A stretch of 64,000 nt of DNA, from the NCBI GenBank assembly GCA_029006135.1, contig JAQXGE010000045.1, forward strand, positions 1-64,000, given 5' to 3'. Below are positions 46,732-56,949 of the stretch, in pieces. The notes under the pieces were generated by a model. That model ran no database searches and was not told the origin of the DNA. It was given only the letters and a program-made list of their open reading frames with translations. A program made the translations under genes and the position numbers. Origin of the DNA: Oscillospiraceae bacterium (lineage in GTDB: Bacteria > Bacillota > Clostridia > Oscillospirales > Ruminococcaceae). Positions within the stretch are counted from its first letter, which is position 1, and each line of letters opens with the position of its first letter.

Positions 46732-48435
46732 ATGAACCGTGAAAATCCCAGCAACCGCGTTTCGTTCAGTCCAACCCAGCGCAAAGCGTGTCTGGTGATT
46801 GTGGGATGTATTCTTGCGGTGATTGTTACGTTTGTCGCAGCTTGGATTCTTCCTGCTAGTTTTGGCGGGAACAATCACTATGATCCGGAACAATACCCGG
46901 TTGACACCTCGCTGGATGCCGTTTTGACGCAGACGGGTGATGCGGAGGGGACTGATTATGTAAATGCATCGGTCTTTGTAGGTGATCAGTTTGCGGAATC
47001 TCTCTATTCCGGCAGATATATTACCATTGATCAGTTTGCCGGCAAAAGCGGAATGACGCTGGACTCGCTGCTGCGGGATACCTGTGTTTACTTTGAAGGG
47101 GATTCGTCATCCTATACTGTTCCGCAGGCAATGGCCATGATGAAACCGCGCCGCGTTGTGATGATGCTTGGCAGCAATAACACGGACGGAAGCCTTACCT
47201 GCAGTGCCTTTATCCAGAATTACCGCAAGGACATTAAGGCGATTACATCGGCCTATTCATATTGCGATGTGATTGTATGTTCCATTCCTCCTGTGCTCAA
47301 AAGCCAGAAGAATGCTGCAAAAACTCAGCTTACAATTGACGAATTCAATCAGGCTCTGGCAGTGATGTGCAATGAGGATGGATATAAATTCCTCAATATT
47401 GCAGAAGATCTGAAAGGCAGCGATGGCTACGCCGAAGCCGCTTACCTGAATAATGACGGGGATGGATTCAACGGCGCGGGTGCCAATGCGGTTCTTAATT
47501 ATCTGCGCACTCATGTATATCAGACTTCCGATAATCGTCCTGATACCGAAAATATTCCGCACCGCGCGGAAAAAGTATCTTCTTCCTCTGCGCAGGCAAC
47601 GCCTGAACCAACGCCGGTAACATACCATCTGCAGTATCTTGTCGAGGAAGGCAAGGGAACCTTGTCCTGTGATGACCAAACCGGTGTGACCAATATTGAG
47701 ATGGATGCTCCGGAAAAGGAGACCGTCACGGTTACTGCGATCCCTGCGGATGGCTTTACGTTCTATAAATGGAGTGATGGCCAAACAAGTGCCACTCGTG
47801 TGGACAATGTCATGCGAAACATTAGTGTTACAGCAATGTTTAAGGATTCGCGTGTGGAACTTTCCATCGATAAGGGCGACACTGCCATCAAGGTGGGGGA
47901 GACGCTGACCATCAATGCCACCGTTCGTCTTGGCGGAAAAGATTATGATAACAGCGGCGTGCAGTGGTCTGTCAATGACGAACTCATGCAAAATGGCGGA
48001 TCTTACAGCTTTACACCGGATACTGCGGGAAGCTATACCATCAAAGCAGGGCTTGAGATTAACGGAAATTATGCTTCTCAGTCGCTGACAGTTACCGTAG
48101 AGAGCCTTCCCACCACAATCACCATTACCGGGGCTAACAGCATTCCGGCGGGAAGCAGCACGACTTTCCAAGCTAACGTGAGCAATCCGGTGGGAGATAC
48201 GACCTGGAGCTGCGCACAGCAGCCGGAATGGTCGGCTGCCGGAAACAGCGCCCAGTTCACGCCCAACTATCCCGGCAATTATGTTATTCGCGCCACCAAC
48301 AACGGCCAGTATAATGAGTTTACCCTTTCTGTCACAGAACCGGTTTCTACACCTGCGCCCGCTCCCACGCCGGGACCTATATTGGACTCTATCTTGAATG
48401 GGATTGTGGACGGCAGAGAGGATCACGATGACTGA
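46732..48435 (+). CDS. Membrane-anchored SGNH-like protein with InlB B-repeat-like and Ig-like segments
   Basis: N-terminal TM; VFVGDQFAESL, VMMLGSNNTD, DGDGFNGAGANAVLNYL resemble SGNH blocks; GFTFYKWSDGQTSATRVDNVMRNISVTAMF; Pro-rich C-terminal tail. Confidence 0.65.
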   Translation: MNRENPSNRVSFSPTQRKACLVIVGCILAVIVTFVAAWILPASFGGNNHYDPEQYPVDTSLDAVLTQTGDAEGTDYVNASVFVGDQFAESLYSGRYITIDQFAGKSGMTLDSLLRDTCVYFEGDSSSYTVPQAMAMMKPRRVVMMLGSNNTDGSLTCSAFIQNYRKDIKAITSAYSYCDVIVCSIPPVLKSQKNAAKTQLTIDEFNQALAVMCNEDGYKFLNIAEDLKGSDGYAEAAYLNNDGDGFNGAGANAVLNYLRTHVYQTSDNRPDTENIPHRAEKVSSSSAQATPEPTPVTYHLQYLVEEGKGTLSCDDQTGVTNIEMDAPEKETVTVTAIPADGFTFYKWSDGQTSATRVDNVMRNISVTAMFKDSRVELSIDKGDTAIKVGETLTINATVRLGGKDYDNSGVQWSVNDELMQNGGSYSFTPDTAGSYTIKAGLEINGNYASQSLTVTVESLPTTITITGANSIPAGSSTTFQANVSNPVGDTTWSCAQQPEWSAAGNSAQFTPNYPGNYVIRATNNGQYNEFTLSVTEPVSTPAPAPTPGPILDSILNGIVDGREDHDD

Positions 48436-48492
48436 CCCTGGCACGCACCCACTGCATCCCTCCTGCATAATGTGAGGGCGGGAGGTGCTGAT

Positions 48493-48642
48493 ATGTTTTT
48501 CTATGATTGTGAGAAGGGCTATGTGCCCGATAACGGTCAAAACGATGTAACAGACGGCTCCGTAGAAAATTACGATTTTGATTGGAATGAACCGGAAGAT
48601 TCCTTGGAATCAGATGCAGGTTCTGAGGATAACGCCGAGTAA
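48493..48642 (+). CDS. Small acidic 49-aa ORF, not in supplied ORF track
   Basis: MFFYDCEKGYVPDNGQNDVTDGSVENYDFDWNEPEDSLESDAGSEDNAE*; preceded by GGGAGGTG about 8 nt upstream. Confidence 0.6.
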   Translation: MFFYDCEKGYVPDNGQNDVTDGSVENYDFDWNEPEDSLESDAGSEDNAE

Positions 48643-48669
48643 AATCAGGCCGTCAAACAGGAGTTAATC

Positions 48670-49419
48670 ATGGCATACTATACTTGTCTTTTGATGGATG
48701 CAGATAATACACTGCTGGATTTTGATGCAGCAGAGCGTGAAGCCATCGCTGATACTTTAAGTCACTACGGGCTGCCTCATGACACCGATGCGATTGACAC
48801 CTACCATCGCGTCAATCGCCAGTTGTGGGACAGTCTTGCCAAGGGTGAACTAAACCGAAATAAGCTGTTTGCAATTCGATTCAGCCGGGTGCTTCAGGCA
48901 ATGGGACTGCCCGAGCCGGAAAACGGCCGTGAAATGAACGATTACTACGAGGGTGAGTTGGCAAAACACGCTGACCTGATTCCAGGCTCGCTTAGCGCGT
49001 TGGAGGAACTGGGGGAGGTTGCTACGCTGGCAATCGTGTCCAACGGCGCCCAGGCTGTGCAGGAAGCCCGCCTGAGTGCATCCGGCATTGACCGGTTCAT
49101 GGATGGGATCTATATTTCGGAGAAAGTTGGCGCTGCAAAACCTTCTGCAAAACTTTTTGACTATTGCCTTCGGGATTTGGGCCTTGTAAACCGCAGCCGC
49201 GTCCTGGTTGTGGGGGATGATTTGATGGCGGACATCAAAGGCGGTATCAACGCCGGGCTTGACACCTGTTGGGTGAACTTTGCCAATGAGGAAAACCATA
49301 CGGATATTCAACCAAAATACACAGTCCAAAGTTATGAAGAACTTTACAAGATTGTGATGGAACCCGAGGAACTGGAAAACGTTGGAGTCCGCAGCCGTCG
49401 TCACCGGAACGAAGGGTAA
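48670..49419 (+). CDS. HAD family, YjjG-like nucleotidase
   Basis: CLLMDADNTLLDFDAAEREAI, AIVSNGAQAVQEARL, VVGDDLMADIKGGINAGLDTCWVN. Confidence 0.88.
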   Translation: MAYYTCLLMDADNTLLDFDAAEREAIADTLSHYGLPHDTDAIDTYHRVNRQLWDSLAKGELNRNKLFAIRFSRVLQAMGLPEPENGREMNDYYEGELAKHADLIPGSLSALEELGEVATLAIVSNGAQAVQEARLSASGIDRFMDGIYISEKVGAAKPSAKLFDYCLRDLGLVNRSRVLVVGDDLMADIKGGINAGLDTCWVNFANEENHTDIQPKYTVQSYEELYKIVMEPEELENVGVRSRRHRNEG

Positions 49420-49422
49420 TTT

Positions 49423-49455
49423 GTGCCGCTGCTCAGCCGGGCAGCGGCACATTTT
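49423..49455 (+). terminator. Rho-independent terminator
   Basis: GTGCCGCTGC-tcagccgg-GCAGCGGCAC ATTTT. Confidence 0.8.
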
Positions 49456-49487
49456 CGGGTAAAAAATAAGGAATCAAAGGTGTAAAA

Positions 49488-51383
49488 ATGCTCATTGAAC
49501 TGCAAGACCTTGGCAAGAGCTTTGGGGAACATGAGGTCCTAAAAAATATTACCGCCAACGTGGAGCGCGGGGATCGCATTGGAATCATCGGAGCGAACGG
49601 TACCGGCAAAACTACGTTCCTTCGCATCCTGTGCGGGGAAATGCTGCCGGATACCGGCACGGCATCCTTTGCGGCGGGGACGACCTGCGGATATCTGGAA
49701 CAGTCCGGACATCTTGACCCGGACAAAGACGTATACGAAACCATGCGTCTTGCCTTTCAGCCTGCGCTGGATGCAATGGAAAAGTTGGACGAACTTCAGC
49801 ACAGATTGGCCGCGGAACCTTCCAACAGCGACATTTCTGAACAGATCACACATTGCAATGCAGTGATTGATGCAATGGATGCCTATAATATGGACACCCA
49901 GATCAAAAAGGTGCTCAATGGTATGGGCTTCCCGGCAGATACGTGGAAGAAGCGCGCCGGTGTTCTTTCGGGCGGGGAGCAAACCCGGCTGCGGCTGGCA
50001 CGTCTGCTGCTTGAACGGCCGGACATTTTGATTCTTGATGAGCCGACCAACCATTTGGACATCGAAACAATGGAATGGCTGGAAAGCTATCTCAAGACTT
50101 ACCGCGGTGCTGTGCTTGTTGTCAGCCATGACCGATACTTTTTGGATGCTGTGTGCACCCGCATCTGGGAACTGACCGGAATGACCATTGAGGTGTTCAA
50201 AGGCAACTATTCGGCCTACCTGCCCCAGCGCGAAGCGGCAGACGAGCGCCAGCAAAAACAGCACGATGCGGACGTTGAGAAAGCCGCCAAGCTGCAGGAT
50301 TACGTTGACCGCAACCTTGTTCGCGCTTCTACCACAAAAATGGCCCAAAGCCGCCGTAAGCAACTTGAAAAACTTGAAATAACGCAGGCCCCCCGCGCAC
50401 AGGCCCGGCAGCTCAAATTTCGCTTTGAGTATGACATCGAGCCGTATGACGAACTTGTCATCATGAAAGGCCTGACGATCCGAATCGGTGACCGAACTCT
50501 GCTGGAACCGCTTGATTATGTGGTCCATCGCGGTGATAAGCTGGTCATTGCCGGGCCGAACGGCACAGGCAAATCTACGCTTCTGCAGGTGCTTGACGGA
50601 AAGCGCCGTCCCTCGGGCGGCATGGTTCGCCTTGGAAGCGGTGCAAAGGCTGGCATTTTTACGCAGCAGCAGACACGCCGTGCAGGACGGGTCATTGATG
50701 CCATCTGGAACCAGTATCCGCGCTTTACCGAGCTGGAAGTCCGCAGTCATCTGGCAAAGTTTGGATACCGCGGTGAGGAGGTATTCAAGGACTGTGCAAC
50801 ACTCTCCGGCGGGGAGATGGCACGGCTTCGCTTTGCCGAGCTTGCACTGGAACGTCCGAATTTGATGTTCCTTGATGAGCCGACCAACCACCTGGATATT
50901 TATATGCGTGAGAGCCTTACACAGGCATTGACGGCTTATACGGGAACGCTTCTTCTTGTAACGCATGACCGTTATCTCATGCAGACATTGGGATGTCCTA
51001 TTCTTTACCTTGAAAATGGACAAGCTACTTTCTACCGCGATTTTGAGGCCTTGCACAGCCGTTCCTCTGCCGAGACGCAGGCAGTACTCCCGAACCCTGC
51101 GGAAAAAACGCCGCGCGCTGCATACGGAAAAGAACAGCGCCGCCGGCGCGCTGAGGTGCGCAGCCGGCTGAAAGCTGTTGAGACGCAAATTGAAGAACTC
51201 GGCGCGCATATCGTGGAACTGGAAAACGAAATCAATGATCCGGAGGTCCTTCGCGACCATCTGCTTCTGCGTGACAAATGCGATGAACTCGATGATACGC
51301 GCTTCCATCAGCAGGAACTTTATGAAGAATGGGAAAAGCTGGCGGAGGAGCAGGAACGCTTTGATGCGGAGGACGCGCAGTAA
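49488..51383 (+). CDS. ABC-F family ATPase
   Basis: Two NBDs (GANGTGKTTFLRIL, GPNGTGKSTLLQVL), LSGGEQTRLRLARLLL, LSGGEMARLRFAELAL, no TM segments, linker and C-terminal coiled coil. Confidence 0.92.
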   Translation: MLIELQDLGKSFGEHEVLKNITANVERGDRIGIIGANGTGKTTFLRILCGEMLPDTGTASFAAGTTCGYLEQSGHLDPDKDVYETMRLAFQPALDAMEKLDELQHRLAAEPSNSDISEQITHCNAVIDAMDAYNMDTQIKKVLNGMGFPADTWKKRAGVLSGGEQTRLRLARLLLERPDILILDEPTNHLDIETMEWLESYLKTYRGAVLVVSHDRYFLDAVCTRIWELTGMTIEVFKGNYSAYLPQREAADERQQKQHDADVEKAAKLQDYVDRNLVRASTTKMAQSRRKQLEKLEITQAPRAQARQLKFRFEYDIEPYDELVIMKGLTIRIGDRTLLEPLDYVVHRGDKLVIAGPNGTGKSTLLQVLDGKRRPSGGMVRLGSGAKAGIFTQQQTRRAGRVIDAIWNQYPRFTELEVRSHLAKFGYRGEEVFKDCATLSGGEMARLRFAELALERPNLMFLDEPTNHLDIYMRESLTQALTAYTGTLLLVTHDRYLMQTLGCPILYLENGQATFYRDFEALHSRSSAETQAVLPNPAEKTPRAAYGKEQRRRRAEVRSRLKAVETQIEELGAHIVELENEINDPEVLRDHLLLRDKCDELDDTRFHQQELYEEWEKLAEEQERFDAEDAQ

Positions 51384-51433
51384 AGTTTTGCTCCGGAACG
51401 GGCTGCAGCATAAAAGAGTAATGGAACTGTAAC

Positions 51434-51461
51434 TTGCTTTCCGGATAAAATGCGGTATACT
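51434..51461 (+). promoter_or_regulatory. Promoter of the glycan cluster
   Basis: TTGCTT, 16 bp spacer, TATACT. Confidence 0.55.
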
Positions 51462-51546
51462 AACTTTGAACTTTATAATTTTGCCGATTTCTTAATTCTG
51501 CTTCGGTCAAGCTGACAGAAGCACAAAAACAGGCAGGGAATCCATT

Positions 51547-52320
51547 TTGCAGACTACAATAATCATTGCCACACATAAGCCTTACTGGTTTCCGGAAGAT
51601 TCTATGTATCTTCCTGTCCAGATGGGGCATGCCATACATCCCGATATCGGTTGTGTCGGGGATGACACAGGGGAAAACATTTCAGAAAAAAACTGGAATT
51701 ATTGTGAACTGACCGGGCTTTACTGGGCAGCTAAGAATCTTGACTCGGACTATATCGGCATGGTGCACTATCGCCGGTATTTCGCCAGCCGAGTTCATCG
51801 TTTTTGTCCCAAAAAGCAGCAGGTAATCGGTCACGAGGAAATGAATGCCATTTTGGCGCATACAAATGTAATTCTTCCGAAGGAACGGCATTATTTTATT
51901 GAAACCAATTACACTCAGTATGTTCACGCCCATCATAAGCAGGACCTTGTCGTGACACGTTCTATCATTGAGCGCAAATGTCCGGAATATCTGCCTGCTT
52001 ATGATTTGTATATGTCCAAAACTCACGGGCATCACTTCAATATGTTCGTGATGAAACGGGAATTGCTCCAGCATTACTGCGATTGGCTGTTTGATATTCT
52101 TTTTGAGTTGGAAAAGGAACTTGATATCAGCGGATATTCTGTCAACGATAAAAGAGTATTTGGATTTGTGAGTGAGCGTTTGCTTGATGCCTGGCTGATG
52201 ACCAACAATATCTCGTATGAGGAATTGGATATTGTCTATATGGAAAATCAGCACTGGCTGCGCAAGGGCAGCGCATTTCTTCGCCGCAAGTTTTTCCCTG
52301 ACAGAGGTCATCATCTATGA
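51547..52320 (+). CDS. DUF4422-type glycosyltransferase-like protein (TTG start)
   Basis: IIIATHKPYWFPEDSMYLPVQMG, GDDTGENISEKNWNYCELTGLYWAAKN, IGMVHYRRYF. Confidence 0.82.
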   Translation: MQTTIIIATHKPYWFPEDSMYLPVQMGHAIHPDIGCVGDDTGENISEKNWNYCELTGLYWAAKNLDSDYIGMVHYRRYFASRVHRFCPKKQQVIGHEEMNAILAHTNVILPKERHYFIETNYTQYVHAHHKQDLVVTRSIIERKCPEYLPAYDLYMSKTHGHHFNMFVMKRELLQHYCDWLFDILFELEKELDISGYSVNDKRVFGFVSERLLDAWLMTNNISYEELDIVYMENQHWLRKGSAFLRRKFFPDRGHHL

Positions 52321-53219
52321 GCGCGGTGACTGCTGTTGTTGTGACGTATAATCGCCGGGAATTGCTGCGTCAGTGTCTTGATGCACTGAATGCTCAGACG
52401 GTCGGCGCACCGGATATCTGGGTAATCGATAATGCCAGCACCGATGGAACGGGAAAAATGGTGGCATCTCTTGAACGAGAAAACATTCACTACTGTAATA
52501 CCGGAAAAAACCTTGGCGGTGCGGGAGGATTTTCCTGGGGAATTTATCGCGCGGCACAGGAAAAAACCAACTATCTCTGGGTAATGGATGATGACTGTAT
52601 TCCGCAGCCGGATGCGCTGGAAAAACTTTTGGCAGCGGATGCGTCCATGCACGGACAATACGGTTGGCTGTCCTCCCGGGCGTTGGCACCGGACGGGACA
52701 GACCAGCCGATGAACCGCCAGCGCCGCACGCCGTACCGTGACATTGAAAATTATGAAGGTGAACGCATCCCGGCGGTTATGGCCAGCTTTGTTGCACTTT
52801 TTCTCCCGATTGAAACGGTGCGGAAATATGGGCTTCCGATTGCAGAGTTTTTTATCTGGTCGGATGACTGGGAATATACCCGGCGCATATCCCGTGAATT
52901 ACCATGCTATGTGATTCCGGATAGCCGGGTTATTCACGCCATGCGCAAGGGGAATGTAGTCAACATTGCTGCTGATGAGCCGGAACGATGGCCGCGATAT
53001 CGATATTTTTACCGGAACGATGTGTATCTTTACCGGCGTGAGGGAATACAGGGATGGCTTTGGCTGATTGCCAAAGATGTGTGGCATAGCATTCAGGTAT
53101 TGATGCACGGCCCGCAAAAAGGAAAGCGATTGGTCATTATATGGAAGGGCTTTTTCGCAGGTATTCGGTTTCACCCGCAGCTGCGCGGAATAGATGAGGC
53201 ATGGGAAATCAAAAGCTAA
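52317..53219 (+). CDS. GT2 family glycosyltransferase
   Basis: AVVVTYNRRELLRQCLDALNAQT, WVIDNASTDGTG, NLGGAGGFSWGI, LWVMDDDCIPQPDALEKL. Confidence 0.9.
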   Translation: MSAVTAVVVTYNRRELLRQCLDALNAQTVGAPDIWVIDNASTDGTGKMVASLERENIHYCNTGKNLGGAGGFSWGIYRAAQEKTNYLWVMDDDCIPQPDALEKLLAADASMHGQYGWLSSRALAPDGTDQPMNRQRRTPYRDIENYEGERIPAVMASFVALFLPIETVRKYGLPIAEFFIWSDDWEYTRRISRELPCYVIPDSRVIHAMRKGNVVNIAADEPERWPRYRYFYRNDVYLYRREGIQGWLWLIAKDVWHSIQVLMHGPQKGKRLVIIWKGFFAGIRFHPQLRGIDEAWEIKS

Positions 53220-55042
53220 AACAGCATATTCTCAAAGCAGCCGCACCCTGCCGTGCGGTTGCTTTTGACGTGTTTGACACGCTCATCAAGCGGGATTGTG
53301 GGTGTCCAACAGACCTTTTCTCTCTGATGGAAACACAAAATATCGCTTCGCCCGGCTTCGCTTCACGGCGTGTTCAAGCCGAGAAAGAAGTCCGTGCCGA
53401 TCCAAGATCGGGCAGAAAAGAAGTCACGCTGAGTGAAATTTACGCTCACCCTTTATTGGCAAAGGACAATTTCGAGTCTGAGTGCGCCGCAGAGCAGTCT
53501 GTTGTTGTGGCCAACAGCGTTCTTCTTGAAACCGCTCGTGCTTGTCATAACAGAGGTCAGAAAATCTATGCTGTTTCAGATATGTACCTGCCGGCGTCCC
53601 AAATCCGTTTGATGCTCATACGATGCGGGTATGATTTTCTGGATGGTATTTTTGTCTCCAGCGAGTACGGTGTGCAGAAACGAAGCGGTGAGCTGTTTCG
53701 TATTTTCTTAAAAGAAACAAATCTAAGCAGCCGCGAAGTTCTCTTTGTAGGGGACGATGCCCGTGCGGATTTTGCCGGTGCTGCGCTTGCGGGAATCCGC
53801 TGTCTATTGCTCCCCAAAGAAAAAGACCGCTCGCACACAAACCAACCTGTTGAGGATGCCTTGAACTCCTTCGTGCAAAATCGTGCGGAAATTTTTCCTG
53901 ATAACGAGCGCCGCGGTTTTTCTCTGCTCGGCCCGCTTATTACGGCTTTTGCGGTTTGGCTGCATGAAGAACGGCAAAAAATTCCGGATGCGCGGCTGGT
54001 TTTCCTTGCAAGAGATATGTATTTTGTCCGGCAGGCTTATGGGATACTTTATCCGGAAGAAAGCACGGAATATCTGTGCGTATCTCGTCAAAGCCTTCTG
54101 CCCGCTCTGCTTGGACAATCCACAGAGGGTACAGTGACTGAACTTTTAGCCGATGCTTTTCCGCGTCAGATGATGAGCGGGGAAGAAGTTCAAAGATATT
54201 TGGGTCTTCCTGCCTGTGTACAGACAGCGAATGACGAACAATATGATTTTCGCTCACGGCCGCTCGAAAATAAAACCCGGGAACTTCTCCGGAAGCTTAT
54301 TTCCTTTGCGAAGAAGCCTGAGGGAAAAGACATCCAAGAGCAGGGGAATCTTGTCTGTTCCTACTTGGACGGGTTTGAGCTGGACAAGGGGCCGGTAATT
54401 CTTGTAGACATTGGCAGCGGCGGAACGATTCAGCGAATCCTTGAACAGATTACGGGAGCAAACTTAGAGGGAAGGTTTTTGGCCTGTGATGAAAGGCTTC
54501 ACAAAAATCTTCCGCCACACCGCACAAAAGCCTTTCTGTTCGATGGCGCGCCGGCTGACCTGTGGTATTGGACCGGGCAGCCGATGCTGGAACTTTTTCT
54601 TTCGGAGTCATGCGGTCCCACGATAGGGTATTGCAGGCAGAATGATTCTGTTCAGCCGGTGCGCGGTATATTTGAAAATACAGGCAGCAAGGAAATTGAG
54701 AGCATCCAGAAGGGGATGATGACATTCCCCAAAATGTGGAATGAATCATTCTTGCGCGGATTAAACATCCCGCCTCAAATAGCTTGTGCAGCCTTTTTGG
54801 AGATGGTTCGCGCTCCGCGGATGGAGGACGCAAAAGCGCTCGGCGGATTTCAGGTGGAGGATGGCGGGACATGGACGCTTGCAGAGCCTCGCAGCGCTGG
54901 TTTTTATATCTTCCATCCCAAAGCGCTCAAAAAAGATTTGATGGAGTCCCGTTGGAAAATTGCCTTTCTCAAACGGCTCGTTCACCTTCCGCTGCCTTAT
55001 GACCGGCTTTATGCCGCAACAAAAAACAGAAAGGATCAATGA
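53201..55042 (+). CDS. HAD hydrolase domain fused to a C-terminal domain of unknown function
   Basis: VAFDVFDTLIKRD, YAVSDMYLPASQI, VLFVGDDARADFAGAALAGI; second half LVFLARDMYFVRQAY, ILVDIGSGGTIQRIL. Confidence 0.8.
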   Translation: MGNQKLKQHILKAAAPCRAVAFDVFDTLIKRDCGCPTDLFSLMETQNIASPGFASRRVQAEKEVRADPRSGRKEVTLSEIYAHPLLAKDNFESECAAEQSVVVANSVLLETARACHNRGQKIYAVSDMYLPASQIRLMLIRCGYDFLDGIFVSSEYGVQKRSGELFRIFLKETNLSSREVLFVGDDARADFAGAALAGIRCLLLPKEKDRSHTNQPVEDALNSFVQNRAEIFPDNERRGFSLLGPLITAFAVWLHEERQKIPDARLVFLARDMYFVRQAYGILYPEESTEYLCVSRQSLLPALLGQSTEGTVTELLADAFPRQMMSGEEVQRYLGLPACVQTANDEQYDFRSRPLENKTRELLRKLISFAKKPEGKDIQEQGNLVCSYLDGFELDKGPVILVDIGSGGTIQRILEQITGANLEGRFLACDERLHKNLPPHRTKAFLFDGAPADLWYWTGQPMLELFLSESCGPTIGYCRQNDSVQPVRGIFENTGSKEIESIQKGMMTFPKMWNESFLRGLNIPPQIACAAFLEMVRAPRMEDAKALGGFQVEDGGTWTLAEPRSAGFYIFHPKALKKDLMESRWKIAFLKRLVHLPLPYDRLYAATKNRKDQ

Positions 55043-56094
55043 CTGGCATGGGAGAAAGCAAAATTCCACGGATTAGCGTGATCATGCCGGTATATAATCC
55101 GGGTCCGCTTCTGATTCCAGCGGTAAAAAGCGTCTGTGAGCAGACATATTCCGACTTTGAGCTCATATTGGTCGATGACGGCTCAACGGATGGAAGCGGC
55201 CAGATTTGCCGCGAACTGATGCAGAAAGATTCCCGTATCCGTTTGATTGCACAGCCTAACAGCGGAATCTGCGCTGCCCGCAACAGAGGAATGGCGGAAA
55301 TGCGCGGAGAATGGTTCACCTTCTGCGATGACGATGACCGGATGCTCCCAAACGCTCTTGAAAAAATGATTGAACTGGCACAGGATTCCAGCGCCGCAAT
55401 GGTGAGGACTGGCTACAGGCTCATGCGTGAGAATGCGCAGGGCAGACCCACGGAACTGCCGCATCCAGCCGGAACGGCCATGGCGCTGACACAGGAAGGG
55501 ACAGGTAAGGATTATCAGAACTTCCTTCGTCAAAGCGGTCCGCAGTTTGTATGGAATGCCCTATATAGGCGCCGTTGCTTTGGTTCACTGCGATTTGACG
55601 AAAGCTGCCGCATGGGACTCGAGGATTTTATTTTTAATGCAGAGGTATATGCACTGCATCCGTGTGTCGTCTATGACCCTTATGCGACATATGAACATTT
55701 GGAGCGCGGTGAAAGCACCTCCGCTTGCGGTAATGTGCAGGCTGTGATGGAACGACTCAGTACGCTGCATCTGTGGGCCGCAGCGGAGAAAAAAGCTGCT
55801 CAGGTCTGGTGTGATGCGGGGGAGAAAAAACTGGTTTTGAGCTGTCGCATGGCTGAGTTTGTCACCTTTGCCATGCATCAGATTCGGGACGGGCGGCTTT
55901 CCCGCCGCGAGACCTCATTCGCTTGGCATATGGTACGCACTGCCTTGGATGAATATCGACTCACGCTTTTTGATATTTATCGCGTCCTGCGCCAAAATAA
56001 AAAAAGGGGCATCGCGTTGCTTCTGTACTTTACACATTTGCAGGGACTATATTCCTGCCTGCCAAACCGAGAGGAGAAATTACTGAAATCATGA
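55039..56094 (+). CDS. GT2 family glycosyltransferase
   Basis: ISVIMPVYNPGPLLIPAVKSV, LILVDDGSTDGSGQIC, GICAARNRGMAEMRGEWFTFCDDDD. Confidence 0.92.
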   Translation: MTGMGESKIPRISVIMPVYNPGPLLIPAVKSVCEQTYSDFELILVDDGSTDGSGQICRELMQKDSRIRLIAQPNSGICAARNRGMAEMRGEWFTFCDDDDRMLPNALEKMIELAQDSSAAMVRTGYRLMRENAQGRPTELPHPAGTAMALTQEGTGKDYQNFLRQSGPQFVWNALYRRRCFGSLRFDESCRMGLEDFIFNAEVYALHPCVVYDPYATYEHLERGESTSACGNVQAVMERLSTLHLWAAAEKKAAQVWCDAGEKKLVLSCRMAEFVTFAMHQIRDGRLSRRETSFAWHMVRTALDEYRLTLFDIYRVLRQNKKRGIALLLYFTHLQGLYSCLPNREEKLLKS

Positions 56095-56933
56095 AAACAA
56101 TTCTTGTAACAGGCGCGGCTGGATATATCGGACGCCATGTTGTAAAAACTGCTTTGGATATGGGATATTCTGTGATCGCCGCCGACTTCTCGTTCAAAGG
56201 TGTCGATGAACGCGCCGAATTTTGTGATACACCGATTTTCAGCGGTGACAAAAGCATCTACTCCGCTATGGGACGCCCCGATGTCTGCATTCACCTTGCC
56301 TGGCGCGATGGGTTCCGTCACAATGCGTCCAGCCACATGAAGGATCTCTCCTCTCATGTAACATTCCTCAATAACATGGTTGCAGGCGGGCTTCCATCTC
56401 TGAGTGTGATGGGGACTATGCATGAGGTTGGCTATTGGGAAGGGGCCATCGAAGACAATACGCCCTGCAACCCGCAGAGCCAGTATGGTATTGCAAAAAA
56501 TGCACTGCGCCAGAGCCTGATGGTTTCACTGAAAGATACGCCTTGCCATTTTCATTGGCTGCGCGCTTATTATATTACCGGCGATGAAGCGCACGGAAGC
56601 TCTATCTTTGCCAAAATCACGCAGGCAGAGTTAGACGGAAAAAAGAGCTTCCCATTTACAAGCGGAAAAAATCTTTATGATTTTATTGATATTGACCGTC
56701 TGGCAACCATGATTGTTGCGGCGAGCGTGCAGGATGACATTGATGGAATCATCAATGTCTGCACTGGTCAGCCGCAGTCTTTGGCCGACCGCGTAGAACA
56801 GTTCCTGCGGGATAAAAACTATAAAATCCGCCTTGACTACGGTGCTTTCCCTGACCGCCCCTATGACAGCCCGGGTGTTTGGGGGGACCCGACCAAAATC
56901 AACACAATTTTGAGCAACGCAAACCTTCAATGA
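56091..56933 (+). CDS. NAD-dependent epimerase/dehydratase (SDR)
   Basis: ILVTGAAGYIGRHVV Rossmann motif; QYGIAK catalytic YxxxK. Confidence 0.88.
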   Translation: MKTILVTGAAGYIGRHVVKTALDMGYSVIAADFSFKGVDERAEFCDTPIFSGDKSIYSAMGRPDVCIHLAWRDGFRHNASSHMKDLSSHVTFLNNMVAGGLPSLSVMGTMHEVGYWEGAIEDNTPCNPQSQYGIAKNALRQSLMVSLKDTPCHFHWLRAYYITGDEAHGSSIFAKITQAELDGKKSFPFTSGKNLYDFIDIDRLATMIVAASVQDDIDGIINVCTGQPQSLADRVEQFLRDKNYKIRLDYGAFPDRPYDSPGVWGDPTKINTILSNANLQ

Positions 56934-56949
56934 ACAGGAAAACGAAAGA

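Noticed and set aside
49539-51308. 589-aa minus-strand ORF over the ABC-F gene
   Set aside because: Codon-aligned shadow of a clear ABC-F protein.
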